Part shown: in pieces, positions 51,425 to 58,664 of the stretch
Position numbering within the stretch: the first letter of the stretch is position 1
How the letters are laid out: every line of letters starts with the position of its first letter
Assembly: GCA_026129905.1 (NCBI GenBank)
Contig: JAHCHE010000022.1
Location: 62,001 to 126,000 of the forward strand
Length of the DNA stretch: 64,000 nt
Reading direction: 5' to 3'
Source of the DNA: Bryobacteraceae bacterium
Lineage (GTDB): Bacteria; Acidobacteriota; Terriglobia; Bryobacterales; Bryobacteraceae
The notes under the pieces: generated by a model
Seen by the model: only the letters and a program-made list of their open reading frames with translations
Told to the model about the DNA's origin: nothing
Databases searched by the model: none
Position numbers and translations under genes: made by a program

Positions 51425-51723
51425 ACCTCTCCTGGTGGCGCGCTTCCGCGGCCGCGGCCTTCCCGGGACCGCTACGACGCATGGATGCCGAATCTTGGGC
51501 CGAGCGAGGAACTGCTGCGCTCAGCGCAACAGAGCGTGATCACCCGGGATCACCCGGGCGGAGTTTCAAGCAACGGTATCGGGCCGAGTTGTTCGAAGAC
51601 GGCGCCGACGACGAGCGCAACCGGATGATCAAGAACCACGGACAGAAGTTAACGCTGCGGCTACTAGCGGAACTCGGCGTGCCACCGCCACGCGCTTGCA
51701 GACGTTCTGCAACGGGCAGGTAG
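51421..51723 (+). CDS. Small hypothetical protein overlapping the hydroxylase gene
   Basis: 100 aa from a GTG that overlaps the hydroxylase stop (GTGA), the same coupling used elsewhere in this genome. The C-terminal half (KQRYRAELFEDGADDERNRM to LRLLAELGVPPP) looks like a charged helical protein. I recognise no family. It may be a genuine co-translated small protein or the remnant of one. Confidence 0.4.
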   Translation: MNLSWWRASAAAAFPGPLRRMDAESWAERGTAALSATERDHPGSPGRSFKQRYRAELFEDGADDERNRMIKNHGQKLTLRLLAELGVPPPRACRRSATGR

Positions 51724-51774
51724 CGGGAAGCCGGCCGGGCCGGCGTCTGGAGCGCCCTGGAGCGAGCCTTGCCC

Positions 51775-52272
51775 CTACATGGGCGCGTCGACGCCCGCCC
51801 ACAGGTTCATCGTGTTCAATTCCTCGCGCCCGCAGGCCTTCAGGTAACAGAAGAGCTGGGTCCGATAAGCCGCATGACCGCAGACCACCATGTTCACCAA
51901 CATCGGCCCGCGCCTGCTCCGGGTCTCGAACATCTCGATCTCTCCTCGCCACTCGTCGTCGGAAAAGGCGTTCAGCGCTTCGGCGTAGAAATTCTCTTGC
52001 GATTCGAGCGCCTTTACTGCCGCGGCAAAGTCCATGGCGGCGGCCGTGGCTTCCGCCGCGGTCCACTCCTCAACGAGGAACGATCCCGCCTTGATCGACC
52101 GCACGAGGATAGGTCCCATCACGGTCAGATATCGAAGCAACTCGATCGTGCTTCGCTGCTTCGGCGTGGGCCGGTAGTCGAGCATTTCCGGCTTCACTTT
52201 TCCACAAAGGTGGACGAGGATGCGGATCTCGTTCTGGAGGGAGTCAATGAGTTCTTGCTTGGTCAATACCAT
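51775..52272 (-). CDS. DinB-superfamily protein (metal-binding four-helix bundle)
   Basis: 165 aa from the ATG at 52272, which has GAGG 5 bases upstream; an ATG at 52287 is in frame. The protein is all-helical in DinB/DUF1569 style (KPEMLDYRPTPKQRSTIELL at the second helix, CGHAAYRTQLFCYLKACGRE near the end). Members of this superfamily bind divalent metal through His residues and often act as thiol-dependent transferases; the activity here is unknown. A 60-bp piece of this gene is duplicated in inverted orientation at 48302-48361. Confidence 0.78.
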   Translation of the reverse strand: MVLTKQELIDSLQNEIRILVHLCGKVKPEMLDYRPTPKQRSTIELLRYLTVMGPILVRSIKAGSFLVEEWTAAEATAAAMDFAAAVKALESQENFYAEALNAFSDDEWRGEIEMFETRSRRGPMLVNMVVCGHAAYRTQLFCYLKACGREELNTMNLWAGVDAPM

Positions 52273-52909
52273 GGTTGCCTCAGGCATAGCCTACCGTGTT
52301 CAGCCTCGCGCTTGCTGCTACCCTGCCGACGTCGGTGTGGACGTCCCGCGGAGGCGCGTCAAGCGCGGACTTCGCTGGAGTCGTCCACCCGGAGCAGGCC
52401 GATGCGCCTATTAAGATAGCTTCGATACGATCCACCCGGTCCTCGGCGGTTTCCCCCTTGGGGGAAGCAATCGCCTGGAGCGGAAGACGACGGAACCGGG
52501 TCGGCTCGCCCGAAAACGCATCCTGGAGGCGCGTGGAGTCCGCGGTCTGCCGGATATGCCGACCCACGATCAGAATGACGCGTGTGTGGCGGTCGTTATA
52601 GCGGCCGCCGCCGACGGCCGAGTTCCCGGTGTTAATGCCGCTTACAGCGGCGCCCCGCTGTTGGAGGACTCCGAAGGCGTGCTGCGCGGAGGCCCGATGG
52701 TAGTTCCGGTGGTCACGGGAGCGGTGGCCCGCGAGATCGACGTTGCACTTGGTGAAGGTCGCGTTTCTTTAGGAATCGCATCGAGACCGGTCGAGCCCGC
52801 CTTGAATCCACCTGACGCCAAAGCGGAAGATCGCTCATTACGATGTCGAGGAATGGAGGCGAGTTCTGGGGAATGCGACCGTTCCTGACTGAGGGTTGGA
52901 TGAATGGGA
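52273..52909. other. 637-bp stretch with no assignable gene
   Basis: Frames are open on both strands: on the minus strand about 52280-52760, with a possible ATG at 52567, and on the plus strand 52556-52888. Neither has a recognisable domain, a good ribosome-binding site or a convincing start. It could be a decayed gene between the DinB gene and hicA. Confidence 0.3.
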
Positions 52910-53098
52910 TTAGCGCATTGTCGGAATATGGAGTTGATCGCAGATTTTTCGAGCGAGGCGATTGTCAATTTCTGCGTGGCGCGGGACCGGCGCTCTTGCG
53001 CCTGTCGCCGGATTTGAAAAGATCGAGTGACGTCCACCTTCCCGGTACAGATTGCATCCGTGCCGACGGAGGTGGTCCAGCAGTTCGTGCCGCTTCAC
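52910..53098 (-). CDS. hicA: HicA-family mRNA interferase toxin
   Basis: 62-aa dsRBD-like toxin. The family core RHGCNLYREGGRHSIFSNP includes the catalytic His (His24 in GGRHSIF), and the end VPRHAEIDNRLARKICDQL is typical. It overlaps the antitoxin gene by 4 bp (ATGA). HicA cleaves mRNA when not held by HicB. Confidence 0.88.
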   Translation of the reverse strand: MKRHELLDHLRRHGCNLYREGGRHSIFSNPATGARAPVPRHAEIDNRLARKICDQLHIPTMR

Positions 53099-53364
53099 CT
53101 CAGAGCAGTCCCTGCGTGCACGGAGAGCGGCACCAGTTCGATTAGATCAGCCTCAGGATTCTGTACATCGTCCGCCGGAACGGGGAGCGCCTTGCCGTCT
53201 TCGAGCAGCGCCTGAGCCAGGTCTTCCAGAGCGCTTGCGATCATGAGGCGTGCGTCCGACAGGTCAAAGCCCTGGGTGACCGCACCGGGAAAATCAAGCG
53301 CCTCCGCCACGACCATCTCGCCGGGCGCGTGCGGGAGGAAGTACGCTACGTGGTACCGCAGCAT
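53095..53364 (-). CDS. hicB: HicB-family antitoxin
   Basis: 89 aa with the HicB partial-RNase-H-like fold (VAEALDFPGAVTQGFDLSDA, then a helix with EDLAQALLEDGKALP). It has no obvious C-terminal DNA-binding domain, so it is the short form. It is encoded before the toxin, the less common order. TATGAT ends 6 bases before the ATG, with no Shine-Dalgarno, so the mRNA may be leaderless. Confidence 0.85.
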   Translation of the reverse strand: MLRYHVAYFLPHAPGEMVVAEALDFPGAVTQGFDLSDARLMIASALEDLAQALLEDGKALPVPADDVQNPEADLIELVPLSVHAGTALR

Positions 53365-53487
53365 AGGTCCATCATAATACGGGGGTTGTCGCTATCGGGC
53401 TGCGATTGGGGAGGAGGGCGGCCAAGGTGTGAGTCCACGCGGGAGTAAGCGGTGGGGTAAATCAGCCCGTCCGCTTCACGGCCGGTC

Positions 53488-54429
53488 CTATTCCGCGCGC
53501 CACGGCGCGACGCTCATTTCATACTCGGTTGGACAGCCGAAGCCTTCGACGCTGACGCCCAACCGCCGGAGCGCGTCCAGTGCGTTGAGGCGGCGGTAGG
53601 CGTTGAACGTCATGACGTGCGCGAACATGCCTCCGAAGGTGAAGGTCTCGGGCGGCTCGCAGAGGGCGTCGACGAACGTGTCGTCCCAGGCGCCGCGATT
53701 GCGGACATCGCTGAGGAACCTGGTGAACTCCGCGTCGGCCTTTTCGAAGCGCGCGAGCAGCGCCTGAGGGGTGCGCACCGCCGCCGGCGGGCTTTCCAAC
53801 GGGGGCGGATCGCCTCCGGTAAGCGCGGCCGTCCACACTTCCGTTGTGAGCACAATGCGTTCCAGCATCTCCCGCAGATTCCGATCGGGGCGGCTCCATC
53901 CGAAAACCGCCGCCACTCCACCGACCGGCCGGTCAAGCTGCTCGTCGGTGAGGCCGCGGGCGTGTTCCAGCAGCCGGCGGGTATGCCAGGAATCGGCGCC
54001 GGCGAATCGGTCGAAGAGGTCCATAGTCGGTGCTCCTTTCAAGCGGGAGTCGGGCGCGCAGAAATGGAAGCCGTTGGGCGCCGGGAGATGGATGTGCGTG
54101 GCGCCCATGCGGCGGTAGAGGCTCGGGGAAACCCGAAAGGCCTTGCGGAAAGCGCGGGTGAACGCTTCCAGGGAACCGAAGTTCGCTTCCAGAGCGATCT
54201 CGGTGACGGACGTCCCCGTTCGTCCCAGTTGCCACGCGGCGCGTTCCAACAAAAGCCGGCGGCGCATGGCGCCCGGGCTCTCCTCGATGAGAGCGCGGAA
54301 CAACCGGTAGAAGTGGGAGCGGCTTCGGTACGCCAGCCGGGCGAGGCTGCCGGTTGGGCCATCGTGATCCAACGATTCGAGCACGACGGCGGTGAGCTGT
54401 TCGGTCCCCATCCTGTCCTTCCGCGGCAT
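53488..54429 (-). CDS. AraC-type regulator fused to a DinB-like domain
   Basis: 313 aa. Residues about 20-108 form the double helix-turn-helix of AraC/XylS proteins (SVTEIALEANFGSLEAFTRA followed by FRKAFRVSPSLYRR). After a linker, residues about 135-313 form a DinB-like helical bundle (DLFDRFAGADSWHTRRLLEH; FGGMFAHVMTFNAYRRLNAL) with His residues at plausible metal positions. The second domain probably senses a small molecule or metal thiol. Residues 108-135 show no frameshift sign, so it reads as a real fusion. Confidence 0.83.
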   Translation of the reverse strand: MPRKDRMGTEQLTAVVLESLDHDGPTGSLARLAYRSRSHFYRLFRALIEESPGAMRRRLLLERAAWQLGRTGTSVTEIALEANFGSLEAFTRAFRKAFRVSPSLYRRMGATHIHLPAPNGFHFCAPDSRLKGAPTMDLFDRFAGADSWHTRRLLEHARGLTDEQLDRPVGGVAAVFGWSRPDRNLREMLERIVLTTEVWTAALTGGDPPPLESPPAAVRTPQALLARFEKADAEFTRFLSDVRNRGAWDDTFVDALCEPPETFTFGGMFAHVMTFNAYRRLNALDALRRLGVSVEGFGCPTEYEMSVAPWRAE

Positions 54430-54662
54430 ACGAATCCAGCGCTGGTATGGAATTTAGCATTGCACCGGCGGGCCGCGCCTGATCGTGCGTCCCATTTTGC
54501 GCCTCCGTCGCGCCATCAGCCAACAGCCTTCAACCTTCGGCCGCGCAGGGCTGTTGCTTTACTTTACGTCAAGCTGCTTGTTGGCGACGAATCTGCCGTT
54601 GAGTCGTTCGGGCGCTGGGCCACGCCCGGTGATATCCTGAACCGTTTCGAGGCCGATGCCAC

Positions 54663-56987
54663 ATGTTGTCCGAAGAACAAATCTCCGAGCGGCGGGAACG
54701 TGCGCGAACCGCCATCGCCGAAGTCGTCGCCGGGCCGCCCGGCTACAGCTACGGCGACTACGAAATCAAGTCCGCCAGCGGGCGAAACTACCGGGTCGCG
54801 ATGCGCGGGCCGAGCGTGTTCGAGAACTATTGCACCTGTCCGGACTTCGCGGTGAACACGCTCGGTACCTGCAAGCACATCGAGAGCCTGCTCATGCTGC
54901 TGCGCGAGCGGCACGGCAAGGCCTTCCGCCGGCAGCGGTTCGTCAGGCGGCGCGCGTCGGTCTCGCTGCATTACGGCGACTCGCTGGCGGTGCGCCTCCG
55001 GATGCCGGAGGATCCTTCGCTAGCGCTGCGCCAGGTTGCGGAAGAGTATTTCGACGCCGACGCCCTGCTGCGGCCGGGATACTTCCGCCGCTTCGGAGAG
55101 GTGATGGACCGGCTCCGGCAGGTTGATGAGGCGGCGGTGGTTTACACGGACGTTCTCGACTATGTGGAGAAAGAGAACGAGCTGGCCGAGGGGCTGGAGT
55201 TCGAGCGGCGCACGCTGGCGGAACTCGACAAAGGCGGGGCCCCGCTGAAAGGCCTGCTGAAAGTGGATCTGTTCCCTTACCAGGCGCGCGGAGCGATCTT
55301 CGCGGCGTCGCGCGGGCGGGTCGCTCTGGCCGACGACATGGGGCTCGGCAAGACCATTCAAGCCATCGCCGCCGTGGAGCTGCTGCGGCGCCGGCGCGGC
55401 ATCGAGCGCGTGCTGGTGATCGCGCCCGCCTCGGTCAAGTACCAATGGAAAACCGAGATCGAGAAGTTCTCCGGTCTCTCCGCGCAGGTGATCGACGGGC
55501 CGCTGGCGCAGCGCCGGGGGCTGTATGCGAATCCGGCGTTCTTCAGCCTCACCAGCTATGAACTCGTACTCAAGGACTTCGGGCAGATTCAGACGCTGCG
55601 CCCGGACGTGATCGTGCTGGACGAGGCGCAGCGCATCCGCAACTGGACCACCGCCACCGCGCGCGTGGTCAAGCAGCTCAAGAGCCGCTACGCGATTGTG
55701 CTGACCGGCACGCCGCTGGAGAACAAGCTGGAGGAGCTGTATTCGGTGGTGGAGTTCGTGGACGGCCGCCGGCTCGGGCCTGCCTTCCGTTTCCTCAAGG
55801 AACACCGGATGGAGGATGAAAAGGGCAAGCTGCTCGGCTACAAAGGGCTGGACCAGATCCACCGGCAACTGCAGCCGATCCTGCTGCGGCGCACGCGTCA
55901 GGAAGTACTCACCGAGTTGCCGCGGCGCACCGACCAGATCTTCCGCGTCCGCATGACCGCCGAACAGGCCATCCCGTACCAGGAACAGAGCGACATCCTG
56001 GCGCGGCTGGTGCACAAATGGGAGCGGCAGGGATGGCTTTCGGAAATCGACCTGAAGCGCATCACGTGCTGCCTGCAAAACATGCGTATGCTGTGCGACT
56101 CCACCTTCCTCTACGACAAGGAAACGAACTCGTCGCCGAAGCTGGAGGAATTTCGCGAAATCATCCGCGAACTGGCGCTGGAGGAAGGCCGGAAGGTGGT
56201 CGTGTTCAGCGAGTACGAGCGGATGACGCACCTGGCCGGGGAGGAACTCGACAAACTGAAGATCGCGTTCGCCTCGCTGCACGGCGGCGTGCCCAGCCGC
56301 AAGCGCGGCGCGCTGCTGGACCGCTTCCGCAACGATCCCTCCTGCAGGGTCTTCCTGTCCACGGACGCGGGCGGCGTCGGGCTCAACCTTCAGGCGGCGA
56401 GCGCGGTGATCAACTTTGAGCCGCCCTGGAACCCGGCGCGCCTGGAGCAGCGTATCGGGCGCGTTCACCGGATGGGCCAGATGCGCCCGGTTCAAGTGAT
56501 CCACCTGCTCACGGAGGGCAGCATCGAGGAACGCGTGTGGGAGACGCTGCGGCTCAAGAAGGCGCTCTTCTCCGGGCTCTTCGACGGAACGTCGGACGAG
56601 ATCAGCTTCGAGAAACTCGGCCGAAAGAAGATGATGGAGCAGATCAAGGAGATCTTCGCCGGACCGCCGCAGCCCGCTCCGGCGGCCGTTCCACCGCAGG
56701 CCGCGAAGCCGAAAACCGAGCTTGCCCCGCAGCCCGACCTGATCGCGGCGGCCGCGGGGTTGTTTGAAGCCGGGCTGAAATTCCTGGAGTCCCTGACCCC
56801 GGCCCAGAAGACGGCCGCGCCGCCGGCGGCCAGGATCCGGCAAACCGTCGAGGCGCTTGTGCAGACCGATCCACGAACGCGGCGTCCGTCGCTCGCGATT
56901 CCATTGCCCGAAGGCTTCAGCGCCGAGCGCTTGGCGGGCTCGATCGAAGGGTTCCTGAGCAGAGTGTCGCGCGCCTTGTCCGGGTAG
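54663..56987 (+). CDS. SWIM-domain SNF2/RapA-family helicase-like ATPase
   Basis: 774 aa. The N-terminal SWIM zinc finger has Cys57, Cys59, Cys70 and His72 (CTCPDFAVNTLGTCKH). The SNF2 motor follows: Walker A DDMGLGKTIQ, box II VLDEAQRIRN, motif III LTGTPLENKLEELYSVVEF, and C-lobe STDAGGVGLNLQ with RIGRVHRMGQ. The last 150 residues are Ala/Pro-rich and then helical. Such proteins remodel protein-DNA or polymerase-DNA complexes. It stands alone, with no nuclease or methylase neighbour that would indicate a defence system. Confidence 0.9.
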   Translation: MLSEEQISERRERARTAIAEVVAGPPGYSYGDYEIKSASGRNYRVAMRGPSVFENYCTCPDFAVNTLGTCKHIESLLMLLRERHGKAFRRQRFVRRRASVSLHYGDSLAVRLRMPEDPSLALRQVAEEYFDADALLRPGYFRRFGEVMDRLRQVDEAAVVYTDVLDYVEKENELAEGLEFERRTLAELDKGGAPLKGLLKVDLFPYQARGAIFAASRGRVALADDMGLGKTIQAIAAVELLRRRRGIERVLVIAPASVKYQWKTEIEKFSGLSAQVIDGPLAQRRGLYANPAFFSLTSYELVLKDFGQIQTLRPDVIVLDEAQRIRNWTTATARVVKQLKSRYAIVLTGTPLENKLEELYSVVEFVDGRRLGPAFRFLKEHRMEDEKGKLLGYKGLDQIHRQLQPILLRRTRQEVLTELPRRTDQIFRVRMTAEQAIPYQEQSDILARLVHKWERQGWLSEIDLKRITCCLQNMRMLCDSTFLYDKETNSSPKLEEFREIIRELALEEGRKVVVFSEYERMTHLAGEELDKLKIAFASLHGGVPSRKRGALLDRFRNDPSCRVFLSTDAGGVGLNLQAASAVINFEPPWNPARLEQRIGRVHRMGQMRPVQVIHLLTEGSIEERVWETLRLKKALFSGLFDGTSDEISFEKLGRKKMMEQIKEIFAGPPQPAPAAVPPQAAKPKTELAPQPDLIAAAAGLFEAGLKFLESLTPAQKTAAPPAARIRQTVEALVQTDPRTRRPSLAIPLPEGFSAERLAGSIEGFLSRVSRALSG

Positions 56988-57022
56988 CGCCGAACGCGCC
57001 GTCCTGTAGAATAGTCCCGATC

Positions 57023-58390
57023 ATGCCAGGCAACGTCGCGGGAATCGCCGCCCGGATGGACAAGCTCTACGAGTTCGACCGCGAACCGGTAACGGCGGAC
57101 AAGCTGCAGTCAGGTTCGAAGTTCGCGGGCTTATTAGCCGGCGAGCACGTGGCGGCCACGGAGTTCGTCATCGGCGCTTTTTTCGTCCTGCACGGCGTCA
57201 CCGCGCGGGACCTGTTGCTGGGCCTGCTGCTGGGGAACCTGCTGGCGGTGTTGTCGTGGACGTTCATTTGCGCGCCCATCGCCGTGCGCACGCGCCTGAC
57301 GCTGTATTGGTACCTACAAGACATCGCCGGGCCGGGGCTCACGCTGATTTACAACATCGCGAACGCGCTGCTGTACTGCATCCTGGCCGGGGCCATGATC
57401 TCGGTTTCGTCGACGGCGGTCGGCCTGGCGTTCCGCGTGCCGACGCCGGCGCTCACCGACGTCTTCCCCAGCAGCGCGCTGTGGGTGGCGATCACGTTTG
57501 CGCTCGGGCTGGCGTTCACCATCCTCGCGATTCTGGGATTCGACAAGCTGAGCCGGTTCGCCTCCGTGTGTTCGCCGTGGATCTTCGTCGTGTTCATCGC
57601 GGGCGCCATTGCGATGCTGCCGCGGCTGGGCGTCAATCCCAACCTCGACAACCTGTGGGAAATCGCGCGCACGCGCATCTGGAACGGCGTCCCGACCGAA
57701 GGGCAGGAGCAGTTTCACGTCTGGCACATCGTTTTCTTCGCGTGGTTCGCGAACCTGGCGATGCACATCGGCCTTTCGGACATGGCGCTGTTCCGGTACG
57801 CCCGGAGCTGGAAGTACGGTCTTTATTCCGCCTTCGGCATGTACCCCGGCCACATGCTCGCCTGGATGTGTTCGGGCGTGATGGTGGCGGCGGTGAACCG
57901 GGAGATGAACCCGGGCCGGATGGCGTACGAGGCGATTGGCGTCGCCGGCGTGTTCGGCGTGATGCTGGCGGGCTGGACGACGGCGAATCCCACGCTGTAC
58001 CGCGCCGGGCTGGCGCTACAGTCGGTGACCAACTGGCCGCGGTGGAAGATTACGCTGGCGGCCGGACTGGCGACAACGGTGCTGGCGTGCTTTCCGGTCT
58101 TCTTCCTGAAGTTGCTCGACTATGTGGCCATCTACGGCCTGGTGCTGATGCCGGTAGGAGCGATCGTCCTGGCCGAGCACTGGATCTTCCCGAAGCTTGG
58201 CATCGAGCAGTACCGCGCCCGCAAGTACGGCTGGATCATGAACTGGCGGGCGCTGGCGGTGTGGTTCGGAACGCTCGCCGTCTGTTACGCCATGCCGTTC
58301 CACCTCTTTTTCCGCTGGCTGCCGGGATACTTCCTCGCGCTGGCTTCCTACACGCTATTGAACTGGGGCTCGCGGAAGGAGGCGAGATGA
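57023..58390 (+). CDS. NCS1-like (purine-cytosine permease-type) membrane transporter
   Basis: 455 aa with about 12 TM helices. The N-terminal region (EPVTADKLQSGSKFAGLLAG) and TM pattern resemble nucleobase:cation symporter-1 proteins; FVVFIAGAIAM and the paired aromatic loops fit. The substrate is unknown. TAGAAT ends 10 bases before the ATG and no Shine-Dalgarno is seen. The stop overlaps the next small gene (ATGA). Confidence 0.72.
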   Translation: MPGNVAGIAARMDKLYEFDREPVTADKLQSGSKFAGLLAGEHVAATEFVIGAFFVLHGVTARDLLLGLLLGNLLAVLSWTFICAPIAVRTRLTLYWYLQDIAGPGLTLIYNIANALLYCILAGAMISVSSTAVGLAFRVPTPALTDVFPSSALWVAITFALGLAFTILAILGFDKLSRFASVCSPWIFVVFIAGAIAMLPRLGVNPNLDNLWEIARTRIWNGVPTEGQEQFHVWHIVFFAWFANLAMHIGLSDMALFRYARSWKYGLYSAFGMYPGHMLAWMCSGVMVAAVNREMNPGRMAYEAIGVAGVFGVMLAGWTTANPTLYRAGLALQSVTNWPRWKITLAAGLATTVLACFPVFFLKLLDYVAIYGLVLMPVGAIVLAEHWIFPKLGIEQYRARKYGWIMNWRALAVWFGTLAVCYAMPFHLFFRWLPGYFLALASYTLLNWGSRKEAR

Positions 58391-58563
58391 CAAAGACCAT
58401 CCTCGGCGCCGCCGCGCTGCTCAGCATTACGGCGTGCCTGCTGGCGGCGGCGCTTCACTTCGCCGGAATGCTGGACGCAGCCACGTTCCGGGCCGTGTTC
58501 GCCGCGGCGTCCGCCGCCTGGTTCATCACCGCCACGGGCTGGGAGAGCCGCCGCAAGCGCTGA
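58387..58563 (+). CDS. Small two-TM membrane protein coupled to the permease
   Basis: 58 aa with two hydrophobic helices (ILGAAALLSITACLLAAALH and FRAVFAAASAAWFITATGW) and a basic tail RRKR. The ATG overlaps the permease stop (ATGA) with GGCGAG just before it. A likely accessory subunit or stabiliser of the transporter; I recognise no family. Confidence 0.7.
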   Translation: MTKTILGAAALLSITACLLAAALHFAGMLDAATFRAVFAAASAAWFITATGWESRRKR

Positions 58564-58612
58564 CGCGCCGGTCCGGGCAGGGCTTACGTCGCGGCGCGGG
58601 AGGCCGGCGAAA

Positions 58613-58634
58613 GAGTCCCCACGAGTGCGGACTC
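58613..58634. terminator. Hairpin between convergent genes
   Basis: GAGTCC (58613-58618) and GGACTC (58629-58634) form a 6-bp stem in the 101-bp gap between the small membrane protein gene and the converging TPR lipoprotein gene. No T-run; possibly a bidirectional terminator. Confidence 0.35.
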
Positions 58635-58664
58635 GGAGCGCTACGCGCGCTACAGCAACTCGCG

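Noticed and set aside
55020-56843. 607-aa minus-strand frame
   Set aside because: Opposite the SNF2 helicase gene; repetitive Arg/Leu/His-rich translation without domains.
54663-58563. SNF2 helicase plus membrane proteins as a phage-defence system
   Set aside because: No nuclease, methylase or other known defence partner is adjacent, and the next genes look like an ordinary transporter with its small partner.
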